A stretch of 64,000 nucleotides of DNA from the NCBI RefSeq assembly GCF_052050035.1, contig NZ_CP189882.1, positions 4,712,001 through 4,776,000 on the forward strand, written 5' to 3'. The stretch comes from Symbiopectobacterium purcellii_A. Lineage in GTDB: Bacteria; Pseudomonadota; Gammaproteobacteria; Enterobacterales; Enterobacteriaceae. The stretch's first letter is position 1. Every line of letters begins with the position of its first letter. Made by a program: the position numbers and the translations under genes. This document shows positions 20,099-29,102 of the stretch, piece by piece. The notes beneath the pieces were generated by a model. That model worked only from the letters and a program-made list of their open reading frames with translations, was not told the origin of the DNA and searched no databases.

Positions 20099-21019
20099 TC
20101 CTATCCTGACGCTGTGTGGCATACCCAACAACGTCATACGGTTCAGCGCTTTGACCATCGCTATGGCTTCACCTACTTGAGCCTCATAGTCACGCAGGCT
20201 CAGATGGCCACCCAGCAAAGTTTTTATGCGGAACATCGCTGTTTCTGCCACTGAACGCCGGTGATAACCCACTTTCTTTTTCCACATATCATTACTCCCG
20301 CTCAGACGCTGATTCGCCACCGCATGGTTACGTTCATGGTACTTGTCCGGCCAGTATTTGGCTCCGCTTCGCGGCGGGATAAGGGGCCTGATTTTCTTTC
20401 TTAGCAACGCATCGTGGCAGTAACGGGCGTCATAAGCACCGTCTGCTGACACTTCCCTGATTTTTCGGTGGGTTTGGTTAATCAGGCCCGGCAGTGCCTG
20501 CGCATCTGTCGTTCCGCTGAGCGATAAGTCGGCACAGATAATCTCATGCGTCGCACTGTCTGCTGCCAGATGAAGCTTGCGCCACACTCTTCGTCTGTCA
20601 GCCCCATGCTGCCTGACTTTCCATTCACCTTCGCCAAAGACCTTCAGATCGGTACTGTCGATGACCAGATGCGAGATTTCACCACGCGTTGGCGTTTTTA
20701 TGCTGATACTGACGGTTTTTGCCCGCCGACTGACCAGAGAGTAGTCCGGGCAGCGCAGTGGCAGGCTCATCAGTGTAAAAACCGAGTCGACAAAGCCCTG
20801 TAATGCCCGGAGCGACAGGTTAAACACGCGCTTTATCATCAAAACCGTGGTAACAGCCATATCGGTGTAGTAAAGCGGCCGACCACGACCTTCAGGCGAA
20901 GAACTGTCAGTCCATGCAGCGATGGCCGACTCATCAAGCCAGACCGTCAGGGAGCCGCGTTGTCTGAGTGCTTTGTTGTAGGTGGGCCAGTTGGTGATTT
21001 TAAACTTTTGCTTTGCCAT
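20090..21019 (-). CDS. IS903-like transposase, full length
   Basis: 309 codons from ATG 21019. IS5-family DDE transposase (LVIDSTDLKVFGEGEWKV, VSADGAYDARYCHD, RSVAETAMFRIKTLLGGH). IS630 inserted within the stop codon, so the protein gains two residues (YS) and stops inside IS630. The protein is therefore likely still functional, although its own left end is displaced by 881 bp. Candidate driver of MITE-2. Confidence 0.9.
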   Translation of the reverse strand: MAKQKFKITNWPTYNKALRQRGSLTVWLDESAIAAWTDSSSPEGRGRPLYYTDMAVTTVLMIKRVFNLSLRALQGFVDSVFTLMSLPLRCPDYSLVSRRAKTVSISIKTPTRGEISHLVIDSTDLKVFGEGEWKVRQHGADRRRVWRKLHLAADSATHEIICADLSLSGTTDAQALPGLINQTHRKIREVSADGAYDARYCHDALLRKKIRPLIPPRSGAKYWPDKYHERNHAVANQRLSGSNDMWKKKVGYHRRSVAETAMFRIKTLLGGHLSLRDYEAQVGEAIAMVKALNRMTLLGMPHSVRIGYS

Positions 21020-21095
21020 GGGGAGCTGCTATCGGGAGCGATGATAGTGCTTTGATCCGGCGATCCCCTGAAAGTTCGATTTATTCAACAAAGCC

Positions 21096-21338
21096 GACTG
21101 ACGAAACAAGGCAAATTGGATTTATCCCCATGAGCAAAAATGGGCGCCGTCACGATAAACGCTTACTCGATAAAGTCGATATAATTCGCCATATTCCTCC
21201 TGAGGTAACCATCTGGGCAGATACCGGTTTTCAAGGTATAGATAAACAGCATCTTAATACACAAATCCCAAAAAAAGGAACTCGAAAAAGACCTTTATCG
21301 CCTGAACAAAAACAAGAAAATAAAATAATCTCGGAGAG
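21096..21338 (+). mobile_element. Fragment of the IS5/ISL2-type element
   Basis: Carries transposase codons TDETRQIGFIPMSKNGRRHD through RPLSPEQKQENKIIS, nearly identical to the element at 3344-4470. Truncated on the left by IS903 and on the right by the IS256/MITE-2 junction. The last bases (CTCGGAGAG) are the MITE-2 target duplication. Confidence 0.85.
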
Positions 21339-21527
21339 GGCTTTGTTGAATAATTTAACCGTTTGATTTACATCTTCTTTAGTTAGAATGCATTTACAGA
21401 GAATGTATTTTGTTAGAACGACAAATCAAATAGTTAGCACAATAAAAAGCATTCCGAGAGGAAAAACTAGTCGTTGAAATTTTATAATGCTTATATAAAT
21501 CAGTATCTTAAATTATTCAACAAAGCC
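21339..21527 (-). repeat. MITE-2 copy 2, 9-bp TSD
   Basis: 189 bp, IS903-type ends, target duplication CTCGGAGAG at 21330-21338 and 21528-21536, at the very end of IS256 copy 2. Second subtype (CATCTTCTTTAGTTAG inside), shared with copies at 22775 and 35837. Confidence 0.92.
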
Positions 21528-21590
21528 CTCGGAGAGTGTAAAAAGATCTGTGTAAATGGCATTTTGAGGAAAACCTTCAGAGGACAAAAA

Positions 21591-23002
21591 ATGCCTATCA
21601 GCAACGAACTTATTGACCAACTGCTTCAGGATTGCCACTCCCCTCAGGAGCTTCTGGGTGAATCAGGCCTACTTCCAAGGAGCTGACTAAAAGACTGGCG
21701 GAACGGGTTCTTCAAGCTGAGATGGAGATACACCTTGGGTATGCTAAGCATGACCCGGCTGGTAATAATTCAGGCAACTCCCGCAATGGCAAGACATCCA
21801 AGAGCGTACGTAGCCAAAATGGGGCGCTCGAGCTCGATATTCCGCGCGACCGCAACAGTACCTTCGAGCCGACACTGATCGGTAAGCACGAAAAGCAGCT
21901 TAACGGCTTCGATGACCGCATTATTTCTCTCTATTCCAGAGGGCTATCAACCCGTGATATTCAGGCTCACTTTAAAGAAGTCTACGGGGTCGATGTTTCC
22001 GCTGGCTTCATTTCTCAAGTGACCAATGCCGTGATGGATGACGCTAAGCGCTGGCAGCAACGGCCGCTGGATGCGTTTTATCCCATTGTTTACCTTGACT
22101 GTATTGTGGTCAAAAGCCAGGACGGCGGAGCCGTGACCAACAAGTCTGTTTACTTGGCTCTAGGCATCAACGGCCAGGGCGAAAAAGAGCTGCTGGGGCT
22201 ATGGATAGCCAAAACCGAGGGCGCCAAGTTCTGGTTATCTGTAATGACAGAACTGAAAAATCGTGGGCTACAGGACATCTTCATCGCCTGCTGCGATGGC
22301 CTGAAGGGCTTTCCTGATGCCATTGAAGCTGTTTACCCGCATACGCGGGTACAGCTCTGCATCGTGCATCAGGTGCGGAACTCGCTGCGCTACGTCGGCT
22401 GGAAAGAGCTTAAAGCCGTTGCTGCTGACCTCCGCACTATCTATAGTTCCGCAACGCTAGAGGGCGCTGAAGAGGCCCTGGATGTCTTCGCGGACAAATG
22501 GGATGAGCAGTTCCCGACGATCAGCCCATCGTGGAGAAATAATTGGGAACGTCTCATCGTCATTTTTGACTTTCCGCCGGAGATCCGCAAGGTTATCTAC
22601 ACCACCAACGCGATAGAGTCGTTAAATGCTTCATTGCGCAAGATAACGAAAACGCGACGAATATTTCCAACGGATGACTCGGTGCTAAAATTATTCTATC
22701 TAGCCTTGCATAATATCTCGGCTAAATGGACCCTACCAATCAGAGACTGGAAACCGGCTATGAGCCAATTCATGGGCTTTGTTGAATAATTTAAGATACT
22801 GATTTATATAAGCATTATAAAATTTCAACGACTAATTTTTCCTCTCGGAATGCTTTTTATTGTGCTAACTATTTGATTTGTCGTTCTAACAAAATACATT
22901 CTCTGTAAATGCATTCTAACTAAAGAAGATGTAAATCAAACGGTTAAATTATTCAACAAAGCCCAATTCATGTTGATGTATGGAGATCGGATTTCCGGTT
23001 AA
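21591..23002 (+). pseudogene. IS256 transposase, frameshifted and split
   Basis: ATG 21591 (MPISNELIDQ). A 2-bp insertion near 21672 (CTACTTCCAAGGAG, against CTACTCAAGGAG in copy 3) shifts the frame after about 28 codons. The main part is open from 21722. MITE-2 interrupts it at PAMSQFM, 10 codons before the normal end. Confidence 0.87.
22775..22963 (+). repeat. MITE-2 copy 3, 9-bp TSD
   Basis: 189 bp in the 3' end of the IS256 transposase; duplication CAATTCATG at 22766-22774 and 22964-22972. Confidence 0.92.
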
Positions 23003-23095
23003 GCGATGGAGCCATTTACACGAAATTCTTTACAGACTCGGGCAATCCGTCACTCCTTGTTCTATACCTCATGATTCATACGCCAGTAGATGACA

Positions 23096-23479
23096 TCACA
23101 GTTGACGAAAACGGCTCTGTACCGCAAAGGTCTCCGAGGTGACATAGCGCTCCATGTCACGCAAACGCGCTTCACTGTCACGCAGTACTGCATCGGCATC
23201 GCTCAGCGTTTGGCTTGGTCGCACGGCATTATCATCGTGGTCATAAGCGCCCTCCGGTGCCGGATCGAGGACAAAGGTCAGCACGATATACGCCACCAGC
23301 GTAAAGAAAAACAGACCAAAGAACAGCGACAGTACCACAATGACACGCAGCAGTTTCACCGGAACATCCAGATAGCGCGCCAGCCCGGCGCACACGCCTT
23401 TAATCATGCCCTCTTGCGGTAACCGGTACAGCTTGCGACCGTGCGAATTGATCATCGTGTTCAATTTTCCTTTTATCAT
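23096..23479 (-). CDS. pspC: Phage-shock protein C
   Basis: Inner-membrane sensor that relieves PspA inhibition of PspF under envelope stress. 127 codons from ATG 23479, which overlaps the pspB stop; a second start at 23455 (MINSHGRKLYRLPQEGMIKG) fits the E. coli N-terminus better. PspC domain GVCAGLARYLDVPVKLLRVI, one membrane helix (IVVLSLFFGLFFFTLVAYIV), conserved C-terminus ERYVTSETF...SRFRQL. pspD, normally next, is absent: IS256 begins within 60 bp. Confidence 0.93.
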   Translation of the reverse strand: MIKGKLNTMINSHGRKLYRLPQEGMIKGVCAGLARYLDVPVKLLRVIVVLSLFFGLFFFTLVAYIVLTFVLDPAPEGAYDHDDNAVRPSQTLSDADAVLRDSEARLRDMERYVTSETFAVQSRFRQL

Positions 23480-23718
23480 GATTGCCTCCAGTGGGGATGT
23501 TCTGCATCCAGAATCTCTTCCAATGCCTGGATCCGCTCGCGCATCTGCTTCGCTTCTTGAGACAGCGTCGTCAAACGCTGGAGATCGCCTTGCCCCCAGG
23601 ATGCCTCCCCTTGCGCCGCATCACGTTGTTTGCGCTGACTGTAGTGCAGCCAAAGCCATACCGGGGCCACGAACAACATGAAAATGGTCAATGGGATGGC
23701 AAGAAACAAAGCACTCAT
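23476..23718 (-). CDS. pspB: Phage-shock protein B
   Basis: Small membrane protein working with PspC in psp signalling. 80 aa (E. coli 74). N-terminal membrane helix (ALFLAIPLTIFMLFVAPVWL) then a cytoplasmic leucine-zipper segment (LTTLSQEAKQMRERIQALEE) and EHPHW near the end. Overlaps pspC by ATGA, so they are translationally coupled. Confidence 0.93.
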   Translation of the reverse strand: MSALFLAIPLTIFMLFVAPVWLWLHYSQRKQRDAAQGEASWGQGDLQRLTTLSQEAKQMRERIQALEEILDAEHPHWRQS

Positions 23719-23776
23719 TATATCTCCTTGATAGGCGTATTAGTGTGGTGCGAGCGGTCCAACAAACTCGCCGCCA

Positions 23777-24442
23777 TCAGGCTTCTGGTTTAATTTTTGC
23801 TTTTAACGCGGCCAACTGAGCGCTGATTTCATCATCAGCCTGCAACTCGGCAAATTGCTGATCCAACGATTTCTGCTTACCGAAACCGACGCTCTCTGCT
23901 TCCGCTTCCATCGAATCGATACGACGTTCGAACTGCTCGAAACGGGCCATCGCTTCATCTAGTTTACCGCTGTCGAGTTGACGACGCACATCGCGAGAGG
24001 AAGAAGCTGCCTGATGGCGCAGCGAAAGCGCCTGCTGGCGAGCGCGGGTTTCCGTGAGTTTGTTTTCCAACTCACCAATTTCACGTTTCATGCGCGTCAG
24101 CGTTTCATCCACATTTTCCGCTTCGCGGGTCAGCACCACAATCACGTCGGCCAGTTTCTGCTTTTCAAGCAGTGCTGCACGTGCCAGATCGTCTTTGTCT
24201 TTGCGCAACGCCAGTTCGGCTTTTTCTTGCCATTGCCCCTGCTGGGATTCTGCCTGCTCGACACGACGCGCAATCTGCTTTTTCTCCGCCAGCGCCCGCG
24301 CCGAGGTGGAACGTACTTCTACCAGTGTGTCTTCCATTTCCTGGATCATCAAGCGCACCAGCTTTTGCGGATCTTCCGCTTTGTCCAGTAACGAATTGAT
24401 GTTTGCGTTCACGATATCGGCAAAACGAGAAAAAATACCCAT
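23777..24442 (-). CDS. pspA: Phage-shock protein A
   Basis: PspA/IM30/ESCRT-III-like coiled-coil protein that binds and stabilises the inner membrane and inhibits PspF. 221 aa. Starts MGIFSRFADIVNANINSLLD (amphipathic helix), followed by long coiled coils (EKKQIARRVEQAESQQGQWQ; LTRMKREIGELENKLTETRA). First gene of the remaining pspABC operon, driven by the sigma-54 promoter at 24543-24558. Confidence 0.96.
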   Translation of the reverse strand: MGIFSRFADIVNANINSLLDKAEDPQKLVRLMIQEMEDTLVEVRSTSARALAEKKQIARRVEQAESQQGQWQEKAELALRKDKDDLARAALLEKQKLADVIVVLTREAENVDETLTRMKREIGELENKLTETRARQQALSLRHQAASSSRDVRRQLDSGKLDEAMARFEQFERRIDSMEAEAESVGFGKQKSLDQQFAELQADDEISAQLAALKAKIKPEA

Positions 24443-24542
24443 TACAGTGTCCTCTTGGTCATATCACAGTGCGCATGCACTGGGTGGTGATGTTGATTCG
24501 TCATGCTTTATGTCGACCAACCTTAGCGTTCTCCCTTGCTAT

Positions 24543-24558
24543 TACAAGATGCGTGCCA
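24543..24558 (-). promoter_or_regulatory. Sigma-54 promoter of pspA
   Basis: Minus-strand TGGCACGCATCTTGTA, matching the -24/-12 pattern TGGCAC-N5-TTGCA and almost identical to the known pspA promoter, about 100 bp upstream of pspA. PspF sites are expected between here and pspF. Confidence 0.88.
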
Positions 24559-24683
24559 ATATGGCTAAAAAATATCCATATGAATTTATTGATTATTATT
24601 TTTTTGACAAATAAACTCCATCGGATAGATTAGTTAAATACACCAACAGTTGGTAAAATTAACCGCAGTAAAGGTGGTATCTG

Positions 24684-25676
24684 ATGGACAAAGGTCAGGA
24701 GAATCTACTGGGCGAAGCCAACAGCTTTGTTGAGATGCTGGAACAGGTTTCACAATTGGCGCAGCTCACCAAGCCAGTGCTGGTGTTAGGCGAGCGCGGC
24801 ACCGGCAAGGAGTTGATTGCCAGCCGCCTGCACTACCTGTCGCCACGTTGGCAAGGCCCGTTTATCTCCCTGAACTGTGCGGCGCTTAATGAAAATCTGC
24901 TGGATTCAGAGCTGTTCGGCCATGAAGCCGGCGCGTTTACCGGTGCGCAACGCCGTCATCTGGGGCGTTTTGAGCGCGCTGACGGCGGCACGCTGTTCCT
25001 TGATGAGCTGGCAACGGCGCCAATGCTGGTGCAGGAGAAATTGCTGCGCGTCATTCAATATGGCGTATTGGAGCGTGTGGGAGGCAGCCAGCCGCTTCAG
25101 GTTGATGTCCGTCTGGTGTGTGCAACCAATGAAGATCTGCCCGCACTAGCTACGGCTGGCAAGTTTCGCGCCGATCTGCTCGACAGGCTGGCCTTTGATG
25201 TGGTGCAACTGCCCCCGCTGCGCGAACGCCAACAGGATATCATGTTATTAGCAGAACACTTCGCTATCCAAATGTGCCGGGAATTGCATCTCCCGTTGTT
25301 CACCGGATTTTCTGCACGCGCTCGTCATGCCCTGCTGAATTACGCCTGGCCCGGCAACGTGCGTGAATTGAAAAACGTGGTAGAGCGTTCGGTCTATCGA
25401 CACGGTGCAACTGCCGAACCACTGGATGCCATCATCATTAATCCGTTTCAACGCGCTGTTGAAACGCCTCTCGCTGAACCGTCTGAGGAAAGCGCCCTAC
25501 CGTCTCTACCCTTAGCCTTACGAGAATGGCAGCAGGTGCAAGAAAAAGCCCTGATCGAACAGGCACTGTCTCACGCGCGTTTTAATCAACGCAAAGCAGC
25601 TTCACTACTAGGGTTAACCTACCATCAGCTGCGTGGGCTGCTGAAAAAGCATGATATCACCAGCGGTGAGGCATAA
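24684..25676 (+). CDS. pspF: psp operon activator PspF
   Basis: Sigma-54 enhancer-binding protein that activates pspA and is held inactive by PspA. 330 aa. It lacks a receiver domain. AAA+ core with Walker A GERGTGKELIASRLH, GAFTGA loop (ELFGHEAGAFTGAQRRH), Walker B GGTLFLDELATAPM. C-terminal Fis-type HTH (NQRKAASLLGLTYHQLRGLL). Divergent from pspABC. Intact. Confidence 0.96.
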   Translation: MDKGQENLLGEANSFVEMLEQVSQLAQLTKPVLVLGERGTGKELIASRLHYLSPRWQGPFISLNCAALNENLLDSELFGHEAGAFTGAQRRHLGRFERADGGTLFLDELATAPMLVQEKLLRVIQYGVLERVGGSQPLQVDVRLVCATNEDLPALATAGKFRADLLDRLAFDVVQLPPLRERQQDIMLLAEHFAIQMCRELHLPLFTGFSARARHALLNYAWPGNVRELKNVVERSVYRHGATAEPLDAIIINPFQRAVETPLAEPSEESALPSLPLALREWQQVQEKALIEQALSHARFNQRKAASLLGLTYHQLRGLLKKHDITSGEA

Positions 25677-25685
25677 ATTGCAGAC

Positions 25686-25785
25686 AAAAAAAAGCCAGCA
25701 AACGCTGGCTAAAATAATACTGGAAGCAATGTGAGCAATGTCGTGCTCCCCTTGCGCGCTTACGAGAAGCCGCTTGGAGTGCGAG
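25686..25785 (-). ncRNA. ryhB: RyhB small RNA (iron-sparing)
   Basis: Hfq-dependent sRNA that silences iron-using and iron-storing proteins when iron is scarce. The minus strand contains the conserved core GCACGACATTGCTCACATTG followed by CTTCCAGTATTA, then TTTAGCCAGC - loop - GCTGGCTTTTTTTT at the 3' end. The core is identical, from memory, to E. coli RyhB. The 5' end is estimated from the Fur box and -10 (TATTAT) just upstream. It lies between pspF and sapA, not beside yhhX/yhhY as in E. coli. Confidence 0.92.
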
Positions 25786-25790
25786 ATGAA

Positions 25791-25805
25791 TGATAATAGT
25801 TATCA
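25791..25805 (-). promoter_or_regulatory. Fur box at the ryhB promoter
   Basis: TGATAATAGTTATCA, 14 of 15 matches to the 7-1-7 Fur consensus TGATAATNATTATCA, overlapping the presumed -10 of ryhB. Confidence 0.85.
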
Positions 25806-26063
25806 GTATCAGTTGTAAAGCGCTTTGTTGAGAATTTTTCTCATTTCCGTAGTAACGGTAGGGTTCTTTCTCACTCAGGTTTACCTACGTGACACGATGC
25901 ACCCGGCAAGTTATTGGCCAACCCGGTGATGTGCCTTGTTCATGTTTTATCGAATTTGGTGGAAAATACAGCAGGTAAGCGTCTATAGAGTGGGGCACTT
26001 TAGCAGAGTGCGGTACACTCTTATCATGACAACTCTGTTTTTTAGCCAACGTAAGCGCATCGT

Positions 26064-27758
26064 ATGTCTGGATACACCTCCTGCCTGATCAAAATAGGCG
26101 CGCTGTTCTCCGCCTGCCTGATAGGGTCTGCGTTCGCCGCAGCCCCCGCACAGACGCAGCGGGAAGATATCCGCCACAGCGGTTTCGTATACTGCGTCAA
26201 CGGCGTAGTCAATACATTCAACCCGCAGATGGCTCGCAGCGGCGTGATCATCGATACGCTGGCGGCACAGCTTTACGATCGGCTGCTGGATGTGGATCCA
26301 TACACCTATCGCTTGATGCCGGAACTGGCCCAGCGTTGGGAGGTTCTGGATAACGGTGCGACCTACCGTTTATATCTGCACCACGATGTGCCGTTTCAAA
26401 CCACCGACTGGTTTAAGCCTACGCGCCCGTTAAACGCCGATGATGTGATTTTCAGCCTGCAACGAATGCTGGATAAAACCCACCCGTATCATGACGTGAA
26501 CGGCGGTGAATACCCCTATTTCACCAGTTTGCAGTTTGCCGATGTGGTACAAAGCATCCGCAAGCTGGGCGATTATGCGCTGGAAATCCGCCTTAACAGC
26601 CCGGATGCCTCGTTTTTGTGGCACCTGGCAACCCACTATGCACCGGTACTTTCTGCCGAGTATGGCCAGCAGTTGATCAAACAAGACAGAAAGGAACTGT
26701 TAGATCGTGAACCCGTCGGTACCGGTCCTTATCGACTGGAAGCCTATCGCAGCGGTCAGTATCTGCGCCTGATGCGCAACGATCGCTACTGGCGTGGAAA
26801 ACCACGAATGCAGCAGGTAGTTGTCGATTTAGGCGTCGGAGGCACAGGTCGTCTCTCTAAATTACTGACCGGCGAGTGCGATGTGCTGGCTTACCCTGCC
26901 GCCAATCAGTTGCCTATTTTGCGCAACGATCCGCGGTTGCGGCTCTCGCTGCGTCCCGGGATGAATATCGCGTATCTCGCCTTCAATGTGCGTAAACCGC
27001 CGTTGGATGACATGCGCATTCGCCGCGCCATTGCGCTGGCAATCAACAATGATCGTTTGATGCAGTCCATCTATTACGGCACGGCAGAAACTGCGGCGTC
27101 TCTGCTACCCCGCGCCTCCTGGGCCTATGACAGCGAATCGCGCATTACCGAATACAACCCGGAAGAAGCGCGCCACCTGCTGACAACGCTTGGGGCAACC
27201 GACCTTAACCTCAAGCTGTGGGTGCCGGTTGCATCGCAATCCTATAATCCCAGCCCGTTAAAGACCGCTGAGCTGATTCAGGCGGATTTGGCGCAAGTGG
27301 GCGTTAAAGTGACCATTGTTCCGGTCGAAGGCCGTTTTCAGGAGGCTCGCCTGATGGAGATGAGCCATGACCTGACGCTCTCCGGCTGGACCACCGACAG
27401 TAACGATCCTGACAGTTTTTTCCGCCCGCTGCTCAGTTGCGCTGCCATTCACTCGCAAACCAATTACACGCATTGGTGCGATCCTACGTTCGACAGCGTG
27501 CTGCAAAGCGCCCTTACCTCACAGCAGTTGTCCAAACGCATTGAGTACTACCAACAGGCCCAACAGATATTAGCGCAGCAATTACCAGTGCTGCCTTTGG
27601 CCTCTTCGCTACGTATGCTGGCTTACCGTTATGACATGAAAGGGCTGATATTAAGTCCGTTCGGCAATGCCTCTTTCGCCGGCGTGTATCGCGAGTTAGG
27701 TGAGACCCCGACGCCGGAAGCACCACCGCAGGTGGGTAAAGAGGGAGAGCTGCCATGA
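26064..27758 (+). CDS. sapA: SapA periplasmic peptide-binding protein
   Basis: Substrate-binding component of the Sap ABC system, linked to antimicrobial-peptide resistance and putrescine export. 564 aa with signal peptide (LIKIGALFSACLIGSAFA). SBP_bac_5 fold; typical SapA segments RLLDVDPYTYRLMPELAQRW, DASFLWHLATHYAPVLSAEY, LTGECDVLAYPAANQLPILR. The stop overlaps the sapB start (ATGA). Intact. Upstream 387 bp hold ryhB and the sap promoter. Confidence 0.95.
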   Translation: MSGYTSCLIKIGALFSACLIGSAFAAAPAQTQREDIRHSGFVYCVNGVVNTFNPQMARSGVIIDTLAAQLYDRLLDVDPYTYRLMPELAQRWEVLDNGATYRLYLHHDVPFQTTDWFKPTRPLNADDVIFSLQRMLDKTHPYHDVNGGEYPYFTSLQFADVVQSIRKLGDYALEIRLNSPDASFLWHLATHYAPVLSAEYGQQLIKQDRKELLDREPVGTGPYRLEAYRSGQYLRLMRNDRYWRGKPRMQQVVVDLGVGGTGRLSKLLTGECDVLAYPAANQLPILRNDPRLRLSLRPGMNIAYLAFNVRKPPLDDMRIRRAIALAINNDRLMQSIYYGTAETAASLLPRASWAYDSESRITEYNPEEARHLLTTLGATDLNLKLWVPVASQSYNPSPLKTAELIQADLAQVGVKVTIVPVEGRFQEARLMEMSHDLTLSGWTTDSNDPDSFFRPLLSCAAIHSQTNYTHWCDPTFDSVLQSALTSQQLSKRIEYYQQAQQILAQQLPVLPLASSLRMLAYRYDMKGLILSPFGNASFAGVYRELGETPTPEAPPQVGKEGELP

Positions 27759-28717
27759 TCATTTTTACCCTGCGTCGCCTGTTGCTGTTGCTGATAACCC
27801 TGATGCTGCTCACGTTGGTCGGTTTCAGCATCTGCTATTACACCCCCAACGCCCCACTGGGCGGCGCCACGCTGTTCGACGCCTACGGCTTCTTTATGCG
27901 CAGCCTGATGCGCGGCGATCTGGGTATTTCATCGATTAACGGCGAATCGATCAGTGTGCAATTAAATGAAGTGCTTCCCGCCACCATTGAACTGTGCGTG
28001 TTGGCGTTCTCACTCTCTTTGTTAGTCGGCATCCCGCTCGGTGTCACAGCGTGTATTATGCGTAATAAAACGCCTGACATCATCATCAGCGCCATCGCGT
28101 TGGTGGGTTTCTCTATTCCGGTATTTTGGCTGGCACTGCTACTGACGTTACTGTTCTCACTGCAACTCGGCTGGCTGCCGGTTTCAGGCCGTTTTGATCT
28201 GCTTTATCAGGTTGAACCGGTGACCGGTTTTGCGCTCATTGACGCCTGGTTGTCCAATTCTCCCTATCGCGATGAAATGCTGGTCAGCGCCGTGCGCCAT
28301 CTTATTTTGCCGATTATTGTGCTGGCCGTCGGCCCCACAATGGAAGTCATTCGTCTGATGCGCATTAGCACCACAGATGTGATCAGCAAGAATTATGTCA
28401 AAGCTGCCGCCACCCGCGGTCTGTCGCGCCTTACCATTATTCGCCGCCATGTGCTGCGTAATGCGCTGCCGCCCATTGCACCGCAACTGGGACTTCAGTT
28501 TTCCACCATGTTGACGCTGGCGATCATTACCGAAGTGGTGTTCAGTTGGCCCGGTATAGGACGCTGGCTGGTGGATGCCATTCGCCAGCAGGATTATTCC
28601 GCTATCTCCGCCGGCGTTATGGTGGTCGGAGCGATGGTGATTACTGTTAATGTGCTGTCCGATATTTGGGGCGCAATGGCAAATTCACTGAAACATAAAG
28701 AATGGTATGCCCTGTGA
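27755..28717 (+). CDS. sapB: SapB permease
   Basis: Inner-membrane permease subunit (BPD_transp_1) of the Sap transporter, 320 aa. Six membrane helices; EAA-loop region VKAAATRGLSRLTIIRRHVL. Conserved end KHKEWYAL then TGA, one residue short of the usual R. In relatives the sapC ATG overlaps this end (TATGCC); here the overlap sequence TATGCCCT (28706-28713) is followed by foreign DNA and sapC begins 10.3 kb later. Confidence 0.94.
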   Translation: MIIFTLRRLLLLLITLMLLTLVGFSICYYTPNAPLGGATLFDAYGFFMRSLMRGDLGISSINGESISVQLNEVLPATIELCVLAFSLSLLVGIPLGVTACIMRNKTPDIIISAIALVGFSIPVFWLALLLTLLFSLQLGWLPVSGRFDLLYQVEPVTGFALIDAWLSNSPYRDEMLVSAVRHLILPIIVLAVGPTMEVIRLMRISTTDVISKNYVKAAATRGLSRLTIIRRHVLRNALPPIAPQLGLQFSTMLTLAIITEVVFSWPGIGRWLVDAIRQQDYSAISAGVMVVGAMVITVNVLSDIWGAMANSLKHKEWYAL

Positions 28718-28731
28718 TAGGGCTATCACAG
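28712..28731. repeat. Palindrome at the left junction of the sapB/sapC insert
   Basis: CTGTGATAG-GG-CTATCACAG, perfect 9-bp arms, overlapping the sapB stop and the TATGCCCT repeat. It could be an end of the inserted element or act as a terminator after sapB. Confidence 0.6.
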
Positions 28732-29047
28732 AATAATAAATAGACATCAAACGATTGAGTAATCACCCATACGTTAAGGCGATCAAAACACCGTTATCTA
28801 CATCTCATCATGAGTGAAGACCTTTATGGCTAGCCCTACAAGGACTCCTCACCTCAACCCGCTTTTCACGCATGAGGATGCACTCGACATTATCGGCGTG
28901 CGCTGAGGCATTTTCATTTAGCAGGTTCAGCATGCGTCGGCAGCGGTGCGCAATAATGTTTTTTGATATTACTTATTCCCTTTTTCGGGGAGAATATTCA
29001 GCAGTACACTCATTGGCGGAGCACGACGATACGATATTCATTAAGGA
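28732..29047. other. Island DNA with no gene recognised
   Basis: 316 bp between the sapB junction palindrome and IS1111 copy 2. No convincing ORF. It probably includes the promoter and AAGGA ribosome site of the 147-aa ORF at 33006, which IS1111 separated from it. Confidence 0.35.
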
Positions 29048-29054
29048 GAATGAG

Positions 29055-29102
29055 ATGAACGCATCCCACACATTTGAGAGCAGCGAAGGGTTCGGCAGGT
29101 AA
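29055..29102 (+). CDS. 15-codon leader ORF at the IS1111 left end
   Basis: MNASHTFESSEGFGR then TAA. Identical ORFs lie at 1837-1884 and 53921-53968. The ATG is part of the inverted repeat; its Shine-Dalgarno (AGGAG) comes mostly from the host target, at good spacing. It may be translated from host transcripts. Speculative. Confidence 0.35.
   Translation: MNASHTFESSEGFGR

Larger units (their letters stand above)
19159..21095 (-). mobile_element. IS903-like element, copy 2 (with IS630 inside)
   Basis: Termini GGCTTTGTTGAATAAATC and GATTTATTCAACAAAGCC. Flanking 9-mers CGCTTGAGG (in ycjX) and GACTGACGA (in an IS5/ISL2 fragment) differ, so this copy is a recombinant of two insertions. IS630 copy 1 is inserted at TA 19216-20098, next to the transposase stop codon. 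Confidence 0.88.
21532..23039 (+). mobile_element. IS256-family element, copy 2 (with MITE-2)
   Basis: GAGAGTGTAAAAAG start and ACAGACTC end as in copy 1. It carries MITE-2 at 22775-22963. Its right end abuts the remains of the pspCD spacer. Confidence 0.85.
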
